A stretch of DNA of 64,000 nucleotides from Pseudomonas graminis (GTDB lineage: Bacteria; Pseudomonadota; Gammaproteobacteria; Pseudomonadales; Pseudomonadaceae), in contig NZ_MDEN01000048.1 of NCBI RefSeq assembly GCF_001705435.1, positions 26,193 through 90,192 on the forward strand, written 5' to 3'. The translations under genes and the position numbers were made by a program. This document shows positions 37,842 through 47,879 of this stretch, in pieces (positions within the stretch are counted from its first letter, which is position 1; the number at the start of each line of letters is the position of its first letter). The notes beneath the pieces were generated by a model that saw only the letters and a program-made list of their open reading frames with translations, was not told where the DNA came from and did no database searches.

Positions 37842-37900
37842 TTTATTCACTCTTTACGCTTTCTTTATGCCCCCCGACCCCCGTCGCTCTCGTTCCTTTA
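37842..37900 (+). promoter_or_regulatory. Candidate KdpE-binding region upstream of kdpF
   Basis: TTTA occurs at 37842, 37853, 37864 and 37897, offsets of 11, 11 and 33 bp, so all four lie on one helical face. TTTATTCACTCTTTACG resembles the T-rich KdpE box of E. coli (TTTATA...TTTACA), and TTTACACCCCC (37897-37907) matches its 3' part. I could not assign -35 and -10 hexamers with confidence. Confidence 0.45.
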
Positions 37901-37958
37901 CACCCCCACTGAACACAATTGCCCCACACGGCAGTCGCCGTATGACGGAGAGTTTTTC

Positions 37959-38054
37959 ATGAGCGTTCTGGATGGGGTGTCACTGCTGCTCGCAGCAGGG
38001 TTATTCGTTTACTTGCTGGTCGCGCTCCTGCGCGCCGGCCGGGTCGAGGAGTAA
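37959..38054 (+). CDS. kdpF: KdpF, small subunit of the Kdp ATPase
   Basis: A 31-residue single-span membrane peptide: MSVLDGVSLLLAAGLFVYLL then VALLRAGRVEE. It stabilises the KdpFABC complex in the inner membrane. ACGGAG lies 8 bp before the ATG. The stop codon is 5 bp ahead of kdpA. It is shorter than common gene-calling cutoffs and easily missed; length, hydrophobic pattern and position at the head of kdpABC all fit. Confidence 0.9.
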   Translation: MSVLDGVSLLLAAGLFVYLLVALLRAGRVEE

Positions 38055-38059
38055 CGGCC

Positions 38060-39754
38060 ATGCACGGTTACGACTACCTGCTGATACTGGCGTTTTTCGC
38101 CTTGGTGCTACTGCCCGCGCCGCTGCTGGGACGGTTCTACTACAACGTCATGGAAGGCCAACGCACCTTCCTGACCCCGGTCATGGGCCCGGTCGAGCGC
38201 ATCTGCTATCGCCTGTCTGGCGTCGACCCCACCGTCGAACACAACTGGAAAACCTACACAATCGCCCTGCTGGCCTTCAACCTGGCCGGGTTCGTCGTCC
38301 TGTTCGCCATCCTGCTCCTGCAAGGCTCGCTGCCCCTCAACCCACAGGGCCTGCCAGGCATGGAGTGGTCGCTGGCGTTCAACACCACCATGAGCTTCGT
38401 CACCAACACCAACTGGCAGAGCTACAGCGGCGAAGCGTCCCTGAGCTACCTGAGCCAGATGGCCGGCCTGACCGTGCAAAACTTCGTCAGCGCCGCCACC
38501 GGCATCGCCGTGCTGGTCGCGTTTTGCCGCGGCATCAGCCGTCGCTCGACGCAGCACCTGGGCAACTTCTGGGCAGACATGACCCGCGCCACCCTCTACG
38601 GCCTGCTGCCGCTGTGCCTGGTACTGGCGCTGCTGCTGGTGTGGCAAGGCGTGCCGCAAACGTTCGCCCATTACGTGGACGCCGTGACCCTGCAAGGCAC
38701 CGACCAGACCATTCCCCTGGGCCCGGCCGCCAGCCAGATTGCGATCAAGCAACTGGGCACCAACGGCGGTGGCTTCTTCGGCGTCAACTCGGCGCATCCT
38801 TTCGAGAACCCGACCATCTGGAGCAACCTGTTCGAGCTGGTGTCGATCATCCTGATTCCGGTGGCGCTGGTGTTCACCTTCGGCCATTACGTCAAGGACA
38901 TGCGCCAGAGCCGCGCGATCATCGCCTGCATGCTGGCGCTGTTCCTGATCGGCGGCGCGACGGCGATGTGGTCCGAATACCAGCCCAACCCTGCGCTGAA
39001 CATTGCGTCGGTCGAGCAGGCCGCGCCAATGGAAGGCAAGGAAACCCGCTTTGGCACCACGGCCACCGTGCTCTGGGCGGCGACCACCACGGCGGCGTCC
39101 AACGGTTCGGTCAACGGCATGCATGACAGCCTCAACCCGCTCACCGGGATGATCGCTCTGGCCAACATGATGGTCGGCGAAGTGATCTTCGGCGGCGTCG
39201 GCGCAGGCCTCTACGGCATGTTGCTGAACGTGCTGATCGCGGTGTTCCTCGCCGGCCTGATGATCGGCCGCACCCCGGAATACCTCGGCAAGAAGCTGCA
39301 GGCCCGTGAGGTCAAGTTGCTGGTGGCGACATTGATCGTGATGCCGGTCGGCGTGCTGGTGTTCGGCGCGCTGGCGGCGACCTTGCCCGGCCCGGCAGGG
39401 GCGGTGAGCAACCCCGGCGCCCACGGTTTCAGTCAGTTGCTCTACGCCTACACCTCGGCGACCGCCAACAACGGCTCGGCCTTCGGCGGCTTCAGCGCCA
39501 ACACCCCCTTCCATAACCTGATGTTGGGCCTGTCGATGTTCATCGGCCGCTTCGGCTACATCCTGCCGGTGCTGGCGCTGGCCGGCAGTCTGGCGGCGAA
39601 GAAGAGCTCGCCGCTGGGCCAGAACAGCTTCCCGACCCACGGCCCGCTGTTCGTCACCCTGCTGACCGTGACCATCTTGCTCGTGGGTGGCCTGACGTTC
39701 CTGCCGACCCTGGCACTGGGACCGATTGCCGAACACTTGAGCCTGGGCTTCTGA
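38060..39754 (+). CDS. kdpA: Potassium-transporting ATPase potassium-binding subunit
   Basis: 564 residues, the usual length, with about ten transmembrane helices. Belongs to the superfamily of K+ transporters. The four selectivity-filter-like loops are visible: [44 protein letters not shown] and [12 protein letters not shown]. It provides the K+ pathway for high-affinity uptake under K+ limitation. The first 500 bp are C-rich on the plus strand. Gaps of 5 bp to kdpF and 10 bp to kdpB indicate one operon. Confidence 0.97.
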   Translation: MHGYDYLLILAFFALVLLPAPLLGRFYYNVMEGQRTFLTPVMGPVERICYRLSGVDPTVEHNWKTYTIALLAFNLAGFVVLFAILLLQGSLPLNPQGLPGMEWSLAFNTTMSFVTNTNWQSYSGEASLSYLSQMAGLTVQNFVSAATGIAVLVAFCRGISRRSTQHLGNFWADMTRATLYGLLPLCLVLALLLVWQGVPQTFAHYVDAVTLQGTDQTIPLGPAASQIAIKQLGTNGGGFFGVNSAHPFENPTIWSNLFELVSIILIPVALVFTFGHYVKDMRQSRAIIACMLALFLIGGATAMWSEYQPNPALNIASVEQAAPMEGKETRFGTTATVLWAATTTAASNGSVNGMHDSLNPLTGMIALANMMVGEVIFGGVGAGLYGMLLNVLIAVFLAGLMIGRTPEYLGKKLQAREVKLLVATLIVMPVGVLVFGALAATLPGPAGAVSNPGAHGFSQLLYAYTSATANNGSAFGGFSANTPFHNLMLGLSMFIGRFGYILPVLALAGSLAAKKSSPLGQNSFPTHGPLFVTLLTVTILLVGGLTFLPTLALGPIAEHLSLGF

Positions 39755-39764
39755 GGACCACACC

Positions 39765-41861
39765 ATGAACATGCAAGCCCCCGTAACAAAGAGCCCGGAC
39801 AGTAAAATTCCGGCCAGCAAGGCCACAAACCACGACGCGCAGCCCGTCGCGGCCAAGACCGGTCTTGCCGCCCTGTGGCGCCCGGCGCTGGTGCAGGCGT
39901 TCGTCAAGCTCGACCCGCGCCAGTTGCACCGTGCACCGGTGATGCTGGTGGTCGAACTGACCGCGGTTTTGACCACCGTGCTGTGCCTGATCCCTGACCC
40001 GGCGGTGCCAACGTCTGTCGCCGTGCAGATCGCGATCTGGCTGTGGTTCACCGTGTTGTTCGCCAACTTCGCCGAAGCCTTGGCCGAGGGTCGCGGCAAG
40101 GCCCGCGCCGACAGCCTGAAAGCCGGCAGTGAAGGCCTGAAAGCGCGGATCCAGGGCGCAAACGGCAGTTACGAGATGGTCAACGCCGCCACCCTGCGCA
40201 AGGGCGATGTGGTCCGCGTCGAAGCCGGGGAGCTGATCCCGGGCGACGGCGAGGTCATCGAAGGCATCGCGGCGGTCAACGAAGCGGCGATCACCGGTGA
40301 GTCTGCGCCGGTGATTCGCGAGTCCGGCGGCGACCGTTCGGCCGTCACCGGCAACACCCGTCTGGTGTCCGACTGGCTGCTGGTGCGGATCAGCGCCAAC
40401 CCCGGCGAGTCGACCCTGGACCGCATGATCGCGCTGGTCGAAGGTGCCAAACGGCAGAAGACCCCCAACGAGGTGGCCCTCGACATTCTGTTGATCGGCC
40501 TGACCCTGATCTTCCTGCTGGTGGTCGTCACCCTGCAGCCGTTCGCGCATTTTGCCGGCGGTAACCTGCCGCTGGTGTTCCTCGTCGCGTTGCTGGTGAC
40601 CCTGATTCCGACCACCATCGGCGGCCTGCTCTCGGCCATCGGCATTGCCGGCATGGACCGCCTGGTGCGCCTCAACGTGATCGCCAAATCCGGTCGCGCT
40701 GTAGAAGCGGCGGGTGACGTGCACGTGCTGCTGCTGGACAAGACCGGCACCATCACGTTCGGCAACCGTCGTTGCGCAGCGGTGTATTCCGCGCCGGGGG
40801 CGACGCCGAAAGAGCTGAGCGAAGGCACGCTGCTGGCTTCGCTGGCAGATGACACCGCCGAAGGCAAGTCCATCGTCGAATACCTGCGCGGGCAGCACCC
40901 GATGACCGAGCCGGCGCCAAGCCAGCTGACGGCGGTGCCGTTCACGGCGGAAACCCGTCTGTCTGGCGTCGATTTCGAGGGCCGTGTGTACCGCAAGGGC
41001 GCCGTGGACTCGCTGCTGAAATTTCTCGGCCGTGACCGCAGCGACCTGCCGCCGGTGCTGGCGCGGGAAATCGACAAGATCGCCAAGACCGGTGGCACGC
41101 CGTTGCTGGTCTGCGGCGACGGCAAACTGCTGGGCGCGATTCACCTCAAGGACGTGGTCAAGCCGGGCATTCGCGAGCGTTTTGAGGAGCTGCGCAAACT
41201 GGGCATTCGCACGGTCATGGTCACCGGTGACAACCCGCTGACGGCCGCAGCGATCGCGGCAGAAGCCGGCGTCGATGACGTGCTGGCCGAAGCCACTCCC
41301 GAGAAGAAACTGGAGCGCATCCGTCAGGAACAGAACGACGGGCGTCTGGTGGCGATGTGCGGCGACGGCGCCAACGACGCGCCGGCGCTGGCCCAGGCCG
41401 ACGTCGGTATGGCCATGAACGATGGCACCCAGGCAGCGCGTGAAGCGGCCAACATGGTCGATCTCGACAGCGACCCGACCAAGCTGCTGGACGTGGTGCA
41501 GATCGGCAAGGAATTGCTGGTGACCCGCGGTGCCCTGACGACCTTTTCCATCGCCAACGACGTGGCCAAGTACTTCGCCATCCTGCCGGCGCTGTTTGCG
41601 GCCATTTACCCGCAACTGGGCGTGCTCAACATCATGCACCTGGCCAGCCCGCAGAGCGCGATTCTGTCGGCCATCGTCTTCAACGCCCTGATCATTGTCG
41701 TGCTGATCCCGCTGGCGCTGCGCGGTGTCCGGGTGCAGGCCGCCAGCGCGGCGCATCTGCTGCGCCGCAACCTGTTGGTCTATGGCCTCGGCGGGCTGGT
41801 CGTGCCGTTCGTGGGCATCAAGGTGATCGACCTGCTGCTGACCGCTCTGCACCTGGTTTAA
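39765..41861 (+). CDS. kdpB: Potassium-transporting ATPase ATP-binding subunit
   Basis: 698-residue P-type ATPase that energises KdpA. The phosphorylated aspartate is in [13 protein letters not shown] (about residue 325). ITGESAPV is the actuator loop, [10 protein letters not shown] the nucleotide-binding region, and [16 protein letters not shown] the hinge motif. The N-terminal 35 residues, rich in Ala and Lys before [16 protein letters not shown], are variable in the family. ATG 39765 is followed by a second ATG two codons on; either could be used. Confidence 0.97.
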   Translation: MNMQAPVTKSPDSKIPASKATNHDAQPVAAKTGLAALWRPALVQAFVKLDPRQLHRAPVMLVVELTAVLTTVLCLIPDPAVPTSVAVQIAIWLWFTVLFANFAEALAEGRGKARADSLKAGSEGLKARIQGANGSYEMVNAATLRKGDVVRVEAGELIPGDGEVIEGIAAVNEAAITGESAPVIRESGGDRSAVTGNTRLVSDWLLVRISANPGESTLDRMIALVEGAKRQKTPNEVALDILLIGLTLIFLLVVVTLQPFAHFAGGNLPLVFLVALLVTLIPTTIGGLLSAIGIAGMDRLVRLNVIAKSGRAVEAAGDVHVLLLDKTGTITFGNRRCAAVYSAPGATPKELSEGTLLASLADDTAEGKSIVEYLRGQHPMTEPAPSQLTAVPFTAETRLSGVDFEGRVYRKGAVDSLLKFLGRDRSDLPPVLAREIDKIAKTGGTPLLVCGDGKLLGAIHLKDVVKPGIRERFEELRKLGIRTVMVTGDNPLTAAAIAAEAGVDDVLAEATPEKKLERIRQEQNDGRLVAMCGDGANDAPALAQADVGMAMNDGTQAAREAANMVDLDSDPTKLLDVVQIGKELLVTRGALTTFSIANDVAKYFAILPALFAAIYPQLGVLNIMHLASPQSAILSAIVFNALIIVVLIPLALRGVRVQAASAAHLLRRNLLVYGLGGLVVPFVGIKVIDLLLTALHLV

Positions 41862-41922
41862 CCCGTTGATCGCGCCGCGTGGTGATGATCCCGCGCGGCG
41901 CTCACTTCGAAATGAGGATTGA

Positions 41923-42492
41923 ATGATGTCCAGCGTATTGCGTCCGGCTGTGAGCCTGATCGTTCTGATGACCCTGATCACCGGCGTGGCTTACCCGTTG
42001 GTGGTGACCGGTGTCGCCCAGGTGGCGTTTCCGGATCAGGCCAACGGCAGCCTGGTCTACGACGACCATGAAAAGGTGCGCGGCTCCGAGTTGATCGCAC
42101 AGAATTTCACCGGCGAAGAATGGTTTCACCCGCGTCCCTCTGCCGGCGCCTATGCCACCGTCGCCAGCGGCGCGAGCAATCTGGCGCCGAGCAACCCGGC
42201 GCTGGCGACGCGAGTGACCGAGGACGCCGCCAAGGAAAAAGTCGACAGCCAGGGCCCGGTGCCGCTGAACCTGCTGACCACCTCCGGCAGCGGCCTCGAT
42301 CCGCATCTGTCGCCGGCCGCGGCGCAATACCAGGTGGCCCGCATCGCCGCGGCGCGTAACCTGTCGCGCGAGTCGGTGCAGAAGCTGGTGGCGGACAGCA
42401 CCCAGACTTCGCTGATCGGCCCGCCGGTGGTGAACGTGCTGGACTTGAATCTGAGTCTGAATCGGTTACCGTCTGGCAAAGCCGTGAACTGA
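41923..42492 (+). CDS. kdpC: Potassium-transporting ATPase KdpC subunit
   Basis: 189 residues with one N-terminal transmembrane helix ([20 protein letters not shown]) and a soluble domain. Motifs typical of Kdp[22 protein letters not shown] split near residue 25-45, [24 protein letters not shown] and [11 protein letters not shown] near the end. It increases ATP affinity of the complex. Two adjacent ATGs (41923, 41926) share a GAGG site; the spacing slightly favours 41926. Confidence 0.96.
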   Translation: MMSSVLRPAVSLIVLMTLITGVAYPLVVTGVAQVAFPDQANGSLVYDDHEKVRGSELIAQNFTGEEWFHPRPSAGAYATVASGASNLAPSNPALATRVTEDAAKEKVDSQGPVPLNLLTTSGSGLDPHLSPAAAQYQVARIAAARNLSRESVQKLVADSTQTSLIGPPVVNVLDLNLSLNRLPSGKAVN

Positions 42493-42547
42493 CCCCAACG
42501 GTCGACGCCACACGAGCACACATCACCCTGCACCAGGACAACTTTTC

Positions 42548-45205
42548 GTGAATTCAACCACCCGCGCCGACGCTTTGCTGGTCAATCTTCCTCGGGACGA
42601 TCGCGGGCGGCTGAAGGTGTTTCTTGGCGCGGCGCCTGGCGTGGGCAAGACCTACGCCATGCTCCAGGCCGCGCACACGCAGATGCGTCAGGGCGTTTCG
42701 CTGCTGGCCGGGGTCGTCGAGACCCACGGCCGTGCCGAGACCGAAGCGCTGCTGGGCGGTTTGCCGCAGCAACCGATGCTGCGTTCCGAATACCGCGGCG
42801 TCATGCTCGAAGAGATGGACCTGGACGGTCTGCTCGCGGCGAAACCCAAGCTGGTGCTGGTCGACGAACTTGCTCACAGCAACGCGCCGGGCAGTCGCCA
42901 CGCCAAGCGCTGGCAGGACATTCAGGAACTGCTCTCGGCGGGGATCGACGTCTACACCACGGTCAACGTTCAGCACCTGGAAAGCCTCAATGATCAGGTG
43001 CGCGGCATCACCGGCGTGCAAGTGCGCGAAACGCTGCCGGACTGGGTGTTGCAGGAAGCGTACGAATTGGTGCTGATCGACCTGCCGCCCCGGGAGCTGC
43101 TGGAGCGGCTGCGCGACGGCAAGGTCTACGTGCCCGAGCAGGCCCGCGCCGCCATCGATGCCTTTTTCACCCAGACCAACCTCACCGCGCTGCGGGAAAT
43201 GGCCATGCAAACCGCCGCCGCCCAGGTCGACAACGACCTGGCGCTGGGCTACCGGCAGTTGGGTCAGGCGGCGCCAGCGGTGCGCGGTCGTCTGCTGGTG
43301 GGGATCGACGGCGACGCCCAGGCCGAACGGCTGGTGCGCCATGCCAGTCGTGTCGCGCAACGGCGGCATCTGCCGTGGAGCCTGGTGCACGTCGACAACG
43401 GGCGCTTTTTCGACGAACTGGCCCGCGGCCGTTTGCAGAACGCCCAGCAGCTCGCCGAACGCCTCGGCGGGGAAGTGGTGGTGCTGCGCGCGCCGGAAGT
43501 GGCGAAGACGCTGATTCAGCACGCCACCGAACGCCGCGCCAGTCTGGTGCTGGTGGGCCAGTCGCGGCCTTCGCTGCGCCGTCGGGTGTTGGGCGGCGGG
43601 TTGGCGTCGCGTCTGCTGCGCAATGCCCACGGCCTGGAAATCAACGTGCTAGACAGCGAGTCGCGTCCCGATCAGGCGCAGTCCACCTCGCCGCGCAATC
43701 TGGTCTGGTTCGATTACGCCCTGGCGCTGTTCGCCACGGTCGGCGCCAGCGCGCTGGCCTGGGCGGTGTCCAGTTGGCTGGCGCTGCCAAACATCTCTCT
43801 GGTGTTTCTCGCCGCCGTGCTGCTGGTGGCCGTGCGCAGCAGCGTCGGCCCGGCGATGGTCTGTTCGGTGCTGTCGTTTCTGGCGTATGACTTTCTGTTC
43901 ATTCCACCGAATTTTTCCCTGAGCATCCAGCGCGAAGAAGACGTGCTGACGCTGCTGTTCTTCCTGTTGATGGCCGCGCTGACCGGCAATCTCGCCGCTC
44001 GTCAGCGTCGCCAGTTGCAAGCGCTGCGCGACACCCAGGAGGAAACCAGCGAACTGCTCGACCTGTCACGCCGCCTGACCGCCGCCACCGATCGCCAGGC
44101 GGTGCTCAGTGCGGCCGATCATCATCTGGCCGGCTGGAGCGAGTTGCAGCTGTGCGTCCTGGACAACGACCGCGAGCAGGGCTGGCAGGTGGAAGTCGGC
44201 GGGCCCCTGGAGTTTTCCGAGTTCGAGCGCGCTGCGGCGGACTGGGCCTGGCAGCACGGGCAACCGGCGGGCAAGGGCACCGGCACGCTGCCGTCGGGGA
44301 GTTGGTGGTGGCTGCCGTTGTGGGTGGACGATGCGCCGCTGGCCTTGCTGGGGATTCGTGCGAAACAGGGCCAGACTTTTACACCTCAGCGTCGACGGTT
44401 GCTCACGGCGCTGAGTCAGCCACTGGGTCAGGCCCTGGCCCGGGCGCGTCTGGCCGAAGACCTGGAAGCCGCGCGTTTGCATGGCGAGACCGAACAACTG
44501 CGCAGCGCCTTGCTGGCCTCGGTGTCCCACGACCTGCGCACGCCGCTGACCGCCATGCGCGGCAGCATCGACAGCCTGCTGGCGCTGGGCGAGGCGATTC
44601 CGCTGGAAGACCGCCGCGAGTTGCTCGAAGGCACCCGCGACGAGGCCGAGCGCCTGGACCGTTACATTCAGAACCTGCTGGACATGACGCGCCTCGGCCA
44701 CGGCGCGCTGAAGCTGGCGCGTGACTGGGTCTCGCCGGGTGACATCGTCGGCAGCGCACTCAATCGCCTTCGCGCCGTCCTCGCGCCGCTGCAGGTCATG
44801 ACCCAATTGCCAGCAGAGCTGCCGCTGCTGTATGTCCACGCCGCGCTGATCGAGCAAGCGTTGATCAACGTAATCGAAAACGCCGCGCGCTTTTCGCCGG
44901 TCAATGGCCGTCTGCAGATGGCGGTCAGTGCGCAGAACGAAGAGATCGTCTTTGCCGTCAGCGATGAGGGGCCGGGGATACCCGAGAGCGAACGGGCGAA
45001 GATTTTCGACATGTTCTACACCGCCGCGCGGGGTGACCGAGGCGGGCAGGGCACGGGGCTGGGGCTGGCGATCTGTCAGGGCATGGTCGGCGCCCATGGC
45101 GGACGGATCAGCGTGGGCGATGGCATCGACGGTCGCGGCACCTGCATCAGTCTGCATTTGCCGCTGCAGGCGCAACCCGAAGCGGAAATGGACCAGGCGG
45201 TCTGA
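42548..45205 (+). CDS. kdpD: Sensor histidine kinase KdpD
   Basis: 885 residues, GTG start with AGGA about 9 bp upstream. The N-terminal KdpD domain has Walker A GAAPGVGKTYAM and LVDELAHSN, followed by a universal-stress-protein-like domain (VRGRLLVGIDGD). Four close transmembrane helices lie at about 395-480, then a GAF-like region, HisKA with ASVSHDLRTPLTAM (histidine about 661), and the ATPase domain (INVIENAARFSP, SDEGPGIP, GTGLGLAICQG). Senses K+ limitation or turgor and phosphorylates KdpE. 55 bp downstream of kdpC. Confidence 0.97.
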   Translation: MNSTTRADALLVNLPRDDRGRLKVFLGAAPGVGKTYAMLQAAHTQMRQGVSLLAGVVETHGRAETEALLGGLPQQPMLRSEYRGVMLEEMDLDGLLAAKPKLVLVDELAHSNAPGSRHAKRWQDIQELLSAGIDVYTTVNVQHLESLNDQVRGITGVQVRETLPDWVLQEAYELVLIDLPPRELLERLRDGKVYVPEQARAAIDAFFTQTNLTALREMAMQTAAAQVDNDLALGYRQLGQAAPAVRGRLLVGIDGDAQAERLVRHASRVAQRRHLPWSLVHVDNGRFFDELARGRLQNAQQLAERLGGEVVVLRAPEVAKTLIQHATERRASLVLVGQSRPSLRRRVLGGGLASRLLRNAHGLEINVLDSESRPDQAQSTSPRNLVWFDYALALFATVGASALAWAVSSWLALPNISLVFLAAVLLVAVRSSVGPAMVCSVLSFLAYDFLFIPPNFSLSIQREEDVLTLLFFLLMAALTGNLAARQRRQLQALRDTQEETSELLDLSRRLTAATDRQAVLSAADHHLAGWSELQLCVLDNDREQGWQVEVGGPLEFSEFERAAADWAWQHGQPAGKGTGTLPSGSWWWLPLWVDDAPLALLGIRAKQGQTFTPQRRRLLTALSQPLGQALARARLAEDLEAARLHGETEQLRSALLASVSHDLRTPLTAMRGSIDSLLALGEAIPLEDRRELLEGTRDEAERLDRYIQNLLDMTRLGHGALKLARDWVSPGDIVGSALNRLRAVLAPLQVMTQLPAELPLLYVHAALIEQALINVIENAARFSPVNGRLQMAVSAQNEEIVFAVSDEGPGIPESERAKIFDMFYTAARGDRGGQGTGLGLAICQGMVGAHGGRISVGDGIDGRGTCISLHLPLQAQPEAEMDQAV

Positions 45206-45268
45206 AACCGTTTTGCGCTACGCTGACGGACGTTTGTGACGGCCCTTTTTTCTAATGACAGGACACCC

Positions 45269-45958
45269 ATGAGCCAGACGGCGACCATTCTGGTGATCGA
45301 TGACGAGCCGCAGATCCGCAAGTTCCTGCGCATCAGCCTCGCGTCACAAGGCTACAAAGTGCTGGAAGCCGGGACCGGCAACGACGGCCTGACCCAGGCT
45401 GCACTGAATAAACCCGACTTGCTGGTGCTCGACCTGGGCCTGCCGGACATGGACGGGCAGGATGTGCTCAGCCAGTTTCGCGAATGGTCGGCGGTGCCGG
45501 TGCTGGTGCTGTCGGTGCGTGCCAGCGAGGGCGAGAAAGTTCGCGCGCTGGATGCCGGTGCCAACGATTACGTGACCAAGCCGTTCGGCATTCAGGAGTT
45601 TCTGGCGCGGATTCGTTCGCTGTTGCGCCAGGCGCCGGACAGCGGCCAGGTGGAGTCGGCGGTGGTCATTGGCCCGCTGAACATTGACCTGGCCTATCGG
45701 CGGGTGTCCCTGGGCGATGCCGAAGTCGCCCTGACCCGCAAGGAATACGCGGTGCTGGCGCAACTGGCGCGGCATCCCGGTCGGGTCATCACCCAGCAGC
45801 AACTGCTCAAGGACATCTGGGGCCCGACCCATGTCGAAGACACCCATTACCTGCGCATCGTGGTGGGGCACCTGCGCCAGAAACTCGGCGACGACCCCGC
45901 CGCGCCACAGTACATCGTCACCGAGGCGGGGGTTGGGTATCGGTTGGTGAATGGGTGA
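45269..45958 (+). CDS. kdpE: Response regulator KdpE
   Basis: 229 residues from ATG 45269. Receiver domain with ILVIDDEPQIRKFL, phospho-aspartate in LLVLDLGLPDMDGQD, and NDYVTKPFGI. OmpR-type winged helix at about 130-229 (LTRKEYAVLAQLARHPG, THYLRIVVGHLRQKLGDD, VTEAGVGYRL). Activates kdpFABC, and the phased TTTA motifs before kdpF are its likely site. It ends the eight-kilobase kdp locus; no hairpin terminator is obvious before the REP array. Confidence 0.96.
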   Translation: MSQTATILVIDDEPQIRKFLRISLASQGYKVLEAGTGNDGLTQAALNKPDLLVLDLGLPDMDGQDVLSQFREWSAVPVLVLSVRASEGEKVRALDAGANDYVTKPFGIQEFLARIRSLLRQAPDSGQVESAVVIGPLNIDLAYRRVSLGDAEVALTRKEYAVLAQLARHPGRVITQQQLLKDIWGPTHVEDTHYLRIVVGHLRQKLGDDPAAPQYIVTEAGVGYRLVNG

Positions 45959-45987
45959 TGCATCGTTTTCCCTCCATCGGCCGCGTA

Positions 45988-46315
45988 CACCTGCGGGATT
46001 GACAGTGGCCTCGACTGTGGTACCGGCTTTAGCCGGGAAAGCGTTGATGGTCACACCGCGTGATTGATGATGGTAATGGGGGCCTCTTCCCGGCTGAAGC
46101 CGGTCTACTAAAGCATCTCGCACACCTGCGGGGCTGGCATTGACCTCGACTGTGGGACCGGCTTTAGTCGAGAAGGCGCCCGTGGTCACAGCGCGTGCTT
46201 GATGGTGGTCATGCGGGCCTCTTCCCGGCTGAAGCCGGTCCTACTAAAGCATCGCGTACACCTGAGGAACTGGCGTTGACCTCGACTGTAGGACCGGCTT
46301 TAGCCGGGAAAGCGT
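45988..46315. repeat. Tandem REPIN array
   Basis: A unit of about 135 bp (starting CACCTG at 45988, 46123 and 46259) is repeated two and a half times. Each full unit contains a forward REP (ACCGGCTTTAGCCGGGAA-like), a spacer with TGGTCACA-CGCGTG, and a reverse REP (CTTCCCGGCTGAAGCCGGTC). Five REPs alternate in orientation. The units differ at scattered positions, for example GTCGAGAAG in the second. It fills the 371-bp gap between kdpE and the convergent patatin gene. Confidence 0.88.
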
Positions 46316-46329
46316 CGGAGGCCACGCCT

Positions 46330-47391
46330 TTAATGCTCCTGCTCATACCGATCCAGCGTTTCTCTGGCGATCTGCCGCCCGAGCGCGATCAGCTCCGGGG
46401 CTTTGTAGAATTCGAAGAATCGGCACACGCGCTTCGGCACGTTGATCAGGATGTCGGGCGGGTAGCCGGCGATTTTGTATTGCGCCAGGGACGTCTGCAT
46501 CACCTCGAAGCTCTGGTTGATCAAATCCAGCAGCGAGGCGGGGCCGACGTTGTCGATGATGATCGAGCCGCTGGCCGATTTCGGCGCCCCGGCCTGGATG
46601 GGCGCGGCGGAGGGTTGCTGGCCCTGGGGGTCGGCGGATTCAATGTCAGCCATCAACCACGGATTGCCCGTCAGCGTGGCGGCGCTGGGCGTTAGTCGTT
46701 CCTGCGCCACTCGCACGCCGTCGGCACCGGTCAGGTCCAGCCTGCGGCGGAACGGCAGGTGCGAGCCGATGGACGTCATCAGGCCGTCGAAACGCTTCTT
46801 CACCGCGGGCGGGCGCTCGATCACCGGCAACGTGTAATGCTTCTGGGTCGTGGAGTTGAGGTTGACCGCGACGATCAAATCGCAATGGCTCGACACCACC
46901 GGCACGATCGGCAACGGGTTCAGCAGGCCGCCATCGACCAGCGTGCGATTGCCCTGGACCACCGGGGTGAACAGACTGGGGATCGCCGCCGAGGCGCGCA
47001 TTGCCGAATGCAGGTTGCCTTCCTGAAACCAGATCTCCTGCTGGTTGGTCAGGTCGGTGGCCACGGCCGTGTAAGGGATGGGCAGGTCCTCGATGTTGAT
47101 CTCGCCGACGATGTCGCGAATCTTGCCGAACACCTTCTCGCCGCGAATCGCCCCCAGCCGGAAACTCACGTCCACCAGCCGTAACACGTCCAGGTAATCC
47201 AGGCTTTCGATCCACGCCTTGTACTCGGGGAGCTTGCCTGCCGCGTAGATCCCGCCGATCACCGCGCCCATGGAACAGCCGGCGATGCAGGCGATGTCAT
47301 AGCCGCGGTGTTCGAGCTCTTCGATGACACCGATGTGCGCATAACCCCGTGCGCCCCCGGAGCCCAGAACCAGCGCGATGCGTTTATTCAT
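46330..47391 (-). CDS. Patatin-like phospholipase family protein
   Basis: 353 residues. Catalytic dyad elements: the oxyanion loop GSGGARGYAHIGV at the N-terminus, the nucleophile serine in AGCSMGAVIGG (about residue 40) and the aspartate in TLVDGGLLNPLP (about residue 174). Other conserved blocks are ASAAIPSLFTPV and TAVATDLTN. The C-terminal third, with LLDLINQSFEVMQTSLAQYKIAG and FFEFYKAPELIALG, matches RssA-like cytoplasmic patatins. There is no signal peptide, so it acts in the cytoplasm, probably on lipids. Confidence 0.9.
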   Translation of the reverse strand: MNKRIALVLGSGGARGYAHIGVIEELEHRGYDIACIAGCSMGAVIGGIYAAGKLPEYKAWIESLDYLDVLRLVDVSFRLGAIRGEKVFGKIRDIVGEINIEDLPIPYTAVATDLTNQQEIWFQEGNLHSAMRASAAIPSLFTPVVQGNRTLVDGGLLNPLPIVPVVSSHCDLIVAVNLNSTTQKHYTLPVIERPPAVKKRFDGLMTSIGSHLPFRRRLDLTGADGVRVAQERLTPSAATLTGNPWLMADIESADPQGQQPSAAPIQAGAPKSASGSIIIDNVGPASLLDLINQSFEVMQTSLAQYKIAGYPPDILINVPKRVCRFFEFYKAPELIALGRQIARETLDRYEQEH

Positions 47392-47563
47392 GTGCGGTTT
47401 CCCACTGTCAGCCTTCGGGCGGCGCGCAAGGCGGCCGATTCATCACACACCAGCGTAACGCCAACCGCGCGAAACGGGTATTGTGCATCGCCCCGGCGTG
47501 GCACTTTTGCATCGCCGCACCGTCAAAGCCGCATCGTCGATTTCCTTAGTTGAGGTAACACCC

Positions 47564-47842
47564 ATGAAAGCCTGGATCTGCCTGCCCCTGTTGGCGTTGG
47601 TTCTCACCGGTTGCGCCGGCAAAACGGCCTACCGCGACAGCTGCGCCACCAACCTTGACGCGGCCTGGCACGAGCTGGATCTGGCCAAGGCCGAAGGGTT
47701 CGCCGGCACGGTCAGCTACTCCAAGGCCCTGTCGCTGCTGACCGGCGCCAAGACCCAGCAGCAGTTCGAAGCCTTCGAAGGTTGCTCCGAGAAAGCCGAG
47801 AAAGCCCGTTTCTACATCCGTGAGTCCCGCGCGGGTCGCTGA
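47564..47842 (+). CDS. Small predicted lipoprotein
   Basis: 92 residues from ATG 47564. The N-terminus MKAWICLPLLALVLTGCAG is a type II signal peptide with lipobox LTGC. The mature part is a predicted helical domain (AAWHELDLAKAEGFAGTVSY, QFEAFEGCSEKAEKARFYI) with three cysteines including the lipidated one, so a disulfide between the other two is possible. Conserved in Pseudomonas next to the patatin gene, from memory. Function unknown. Confidence 0.83.
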   Translation: MKAWICLPLLALVLTGCAGKTAYRDSCATNLDAAWHELDLAKAEGFAGTVSYSKALSLLTGAKTQQQFEAFEGCSEKAEKARFYIRESRAGR

Positions 47843-47879
47843 GATCGTTCCAGAGTCCGCAGCCATCAAGCGGTCTCCC

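Noticed and set aside
37473..37850. A 125-residue minus-strand ORF across repeat copy C as a protein gene
   Set aside because: The frame is broken in copies A and B by indels, while hairpin stems are kept by paired changes, so the sequence is constrained as nucleic acid, not as protein.
39654..41981. A very long open frame on the strand opposite kdpB (about 775 codons), and similar ones opposite sdhA, kdpA, gltA and htpG
   Set aside because: High-GC codon structure leaves the opposite strand open. The predicted products are His/Gln/Arg-rich, match no family, and overlap genes with clear catalytic motifs.
45988..46315. CRISPR array
   Set aside because: The repeats are palindromic REPs in alternating orientation with conserved spacers, and no cas genes are present.
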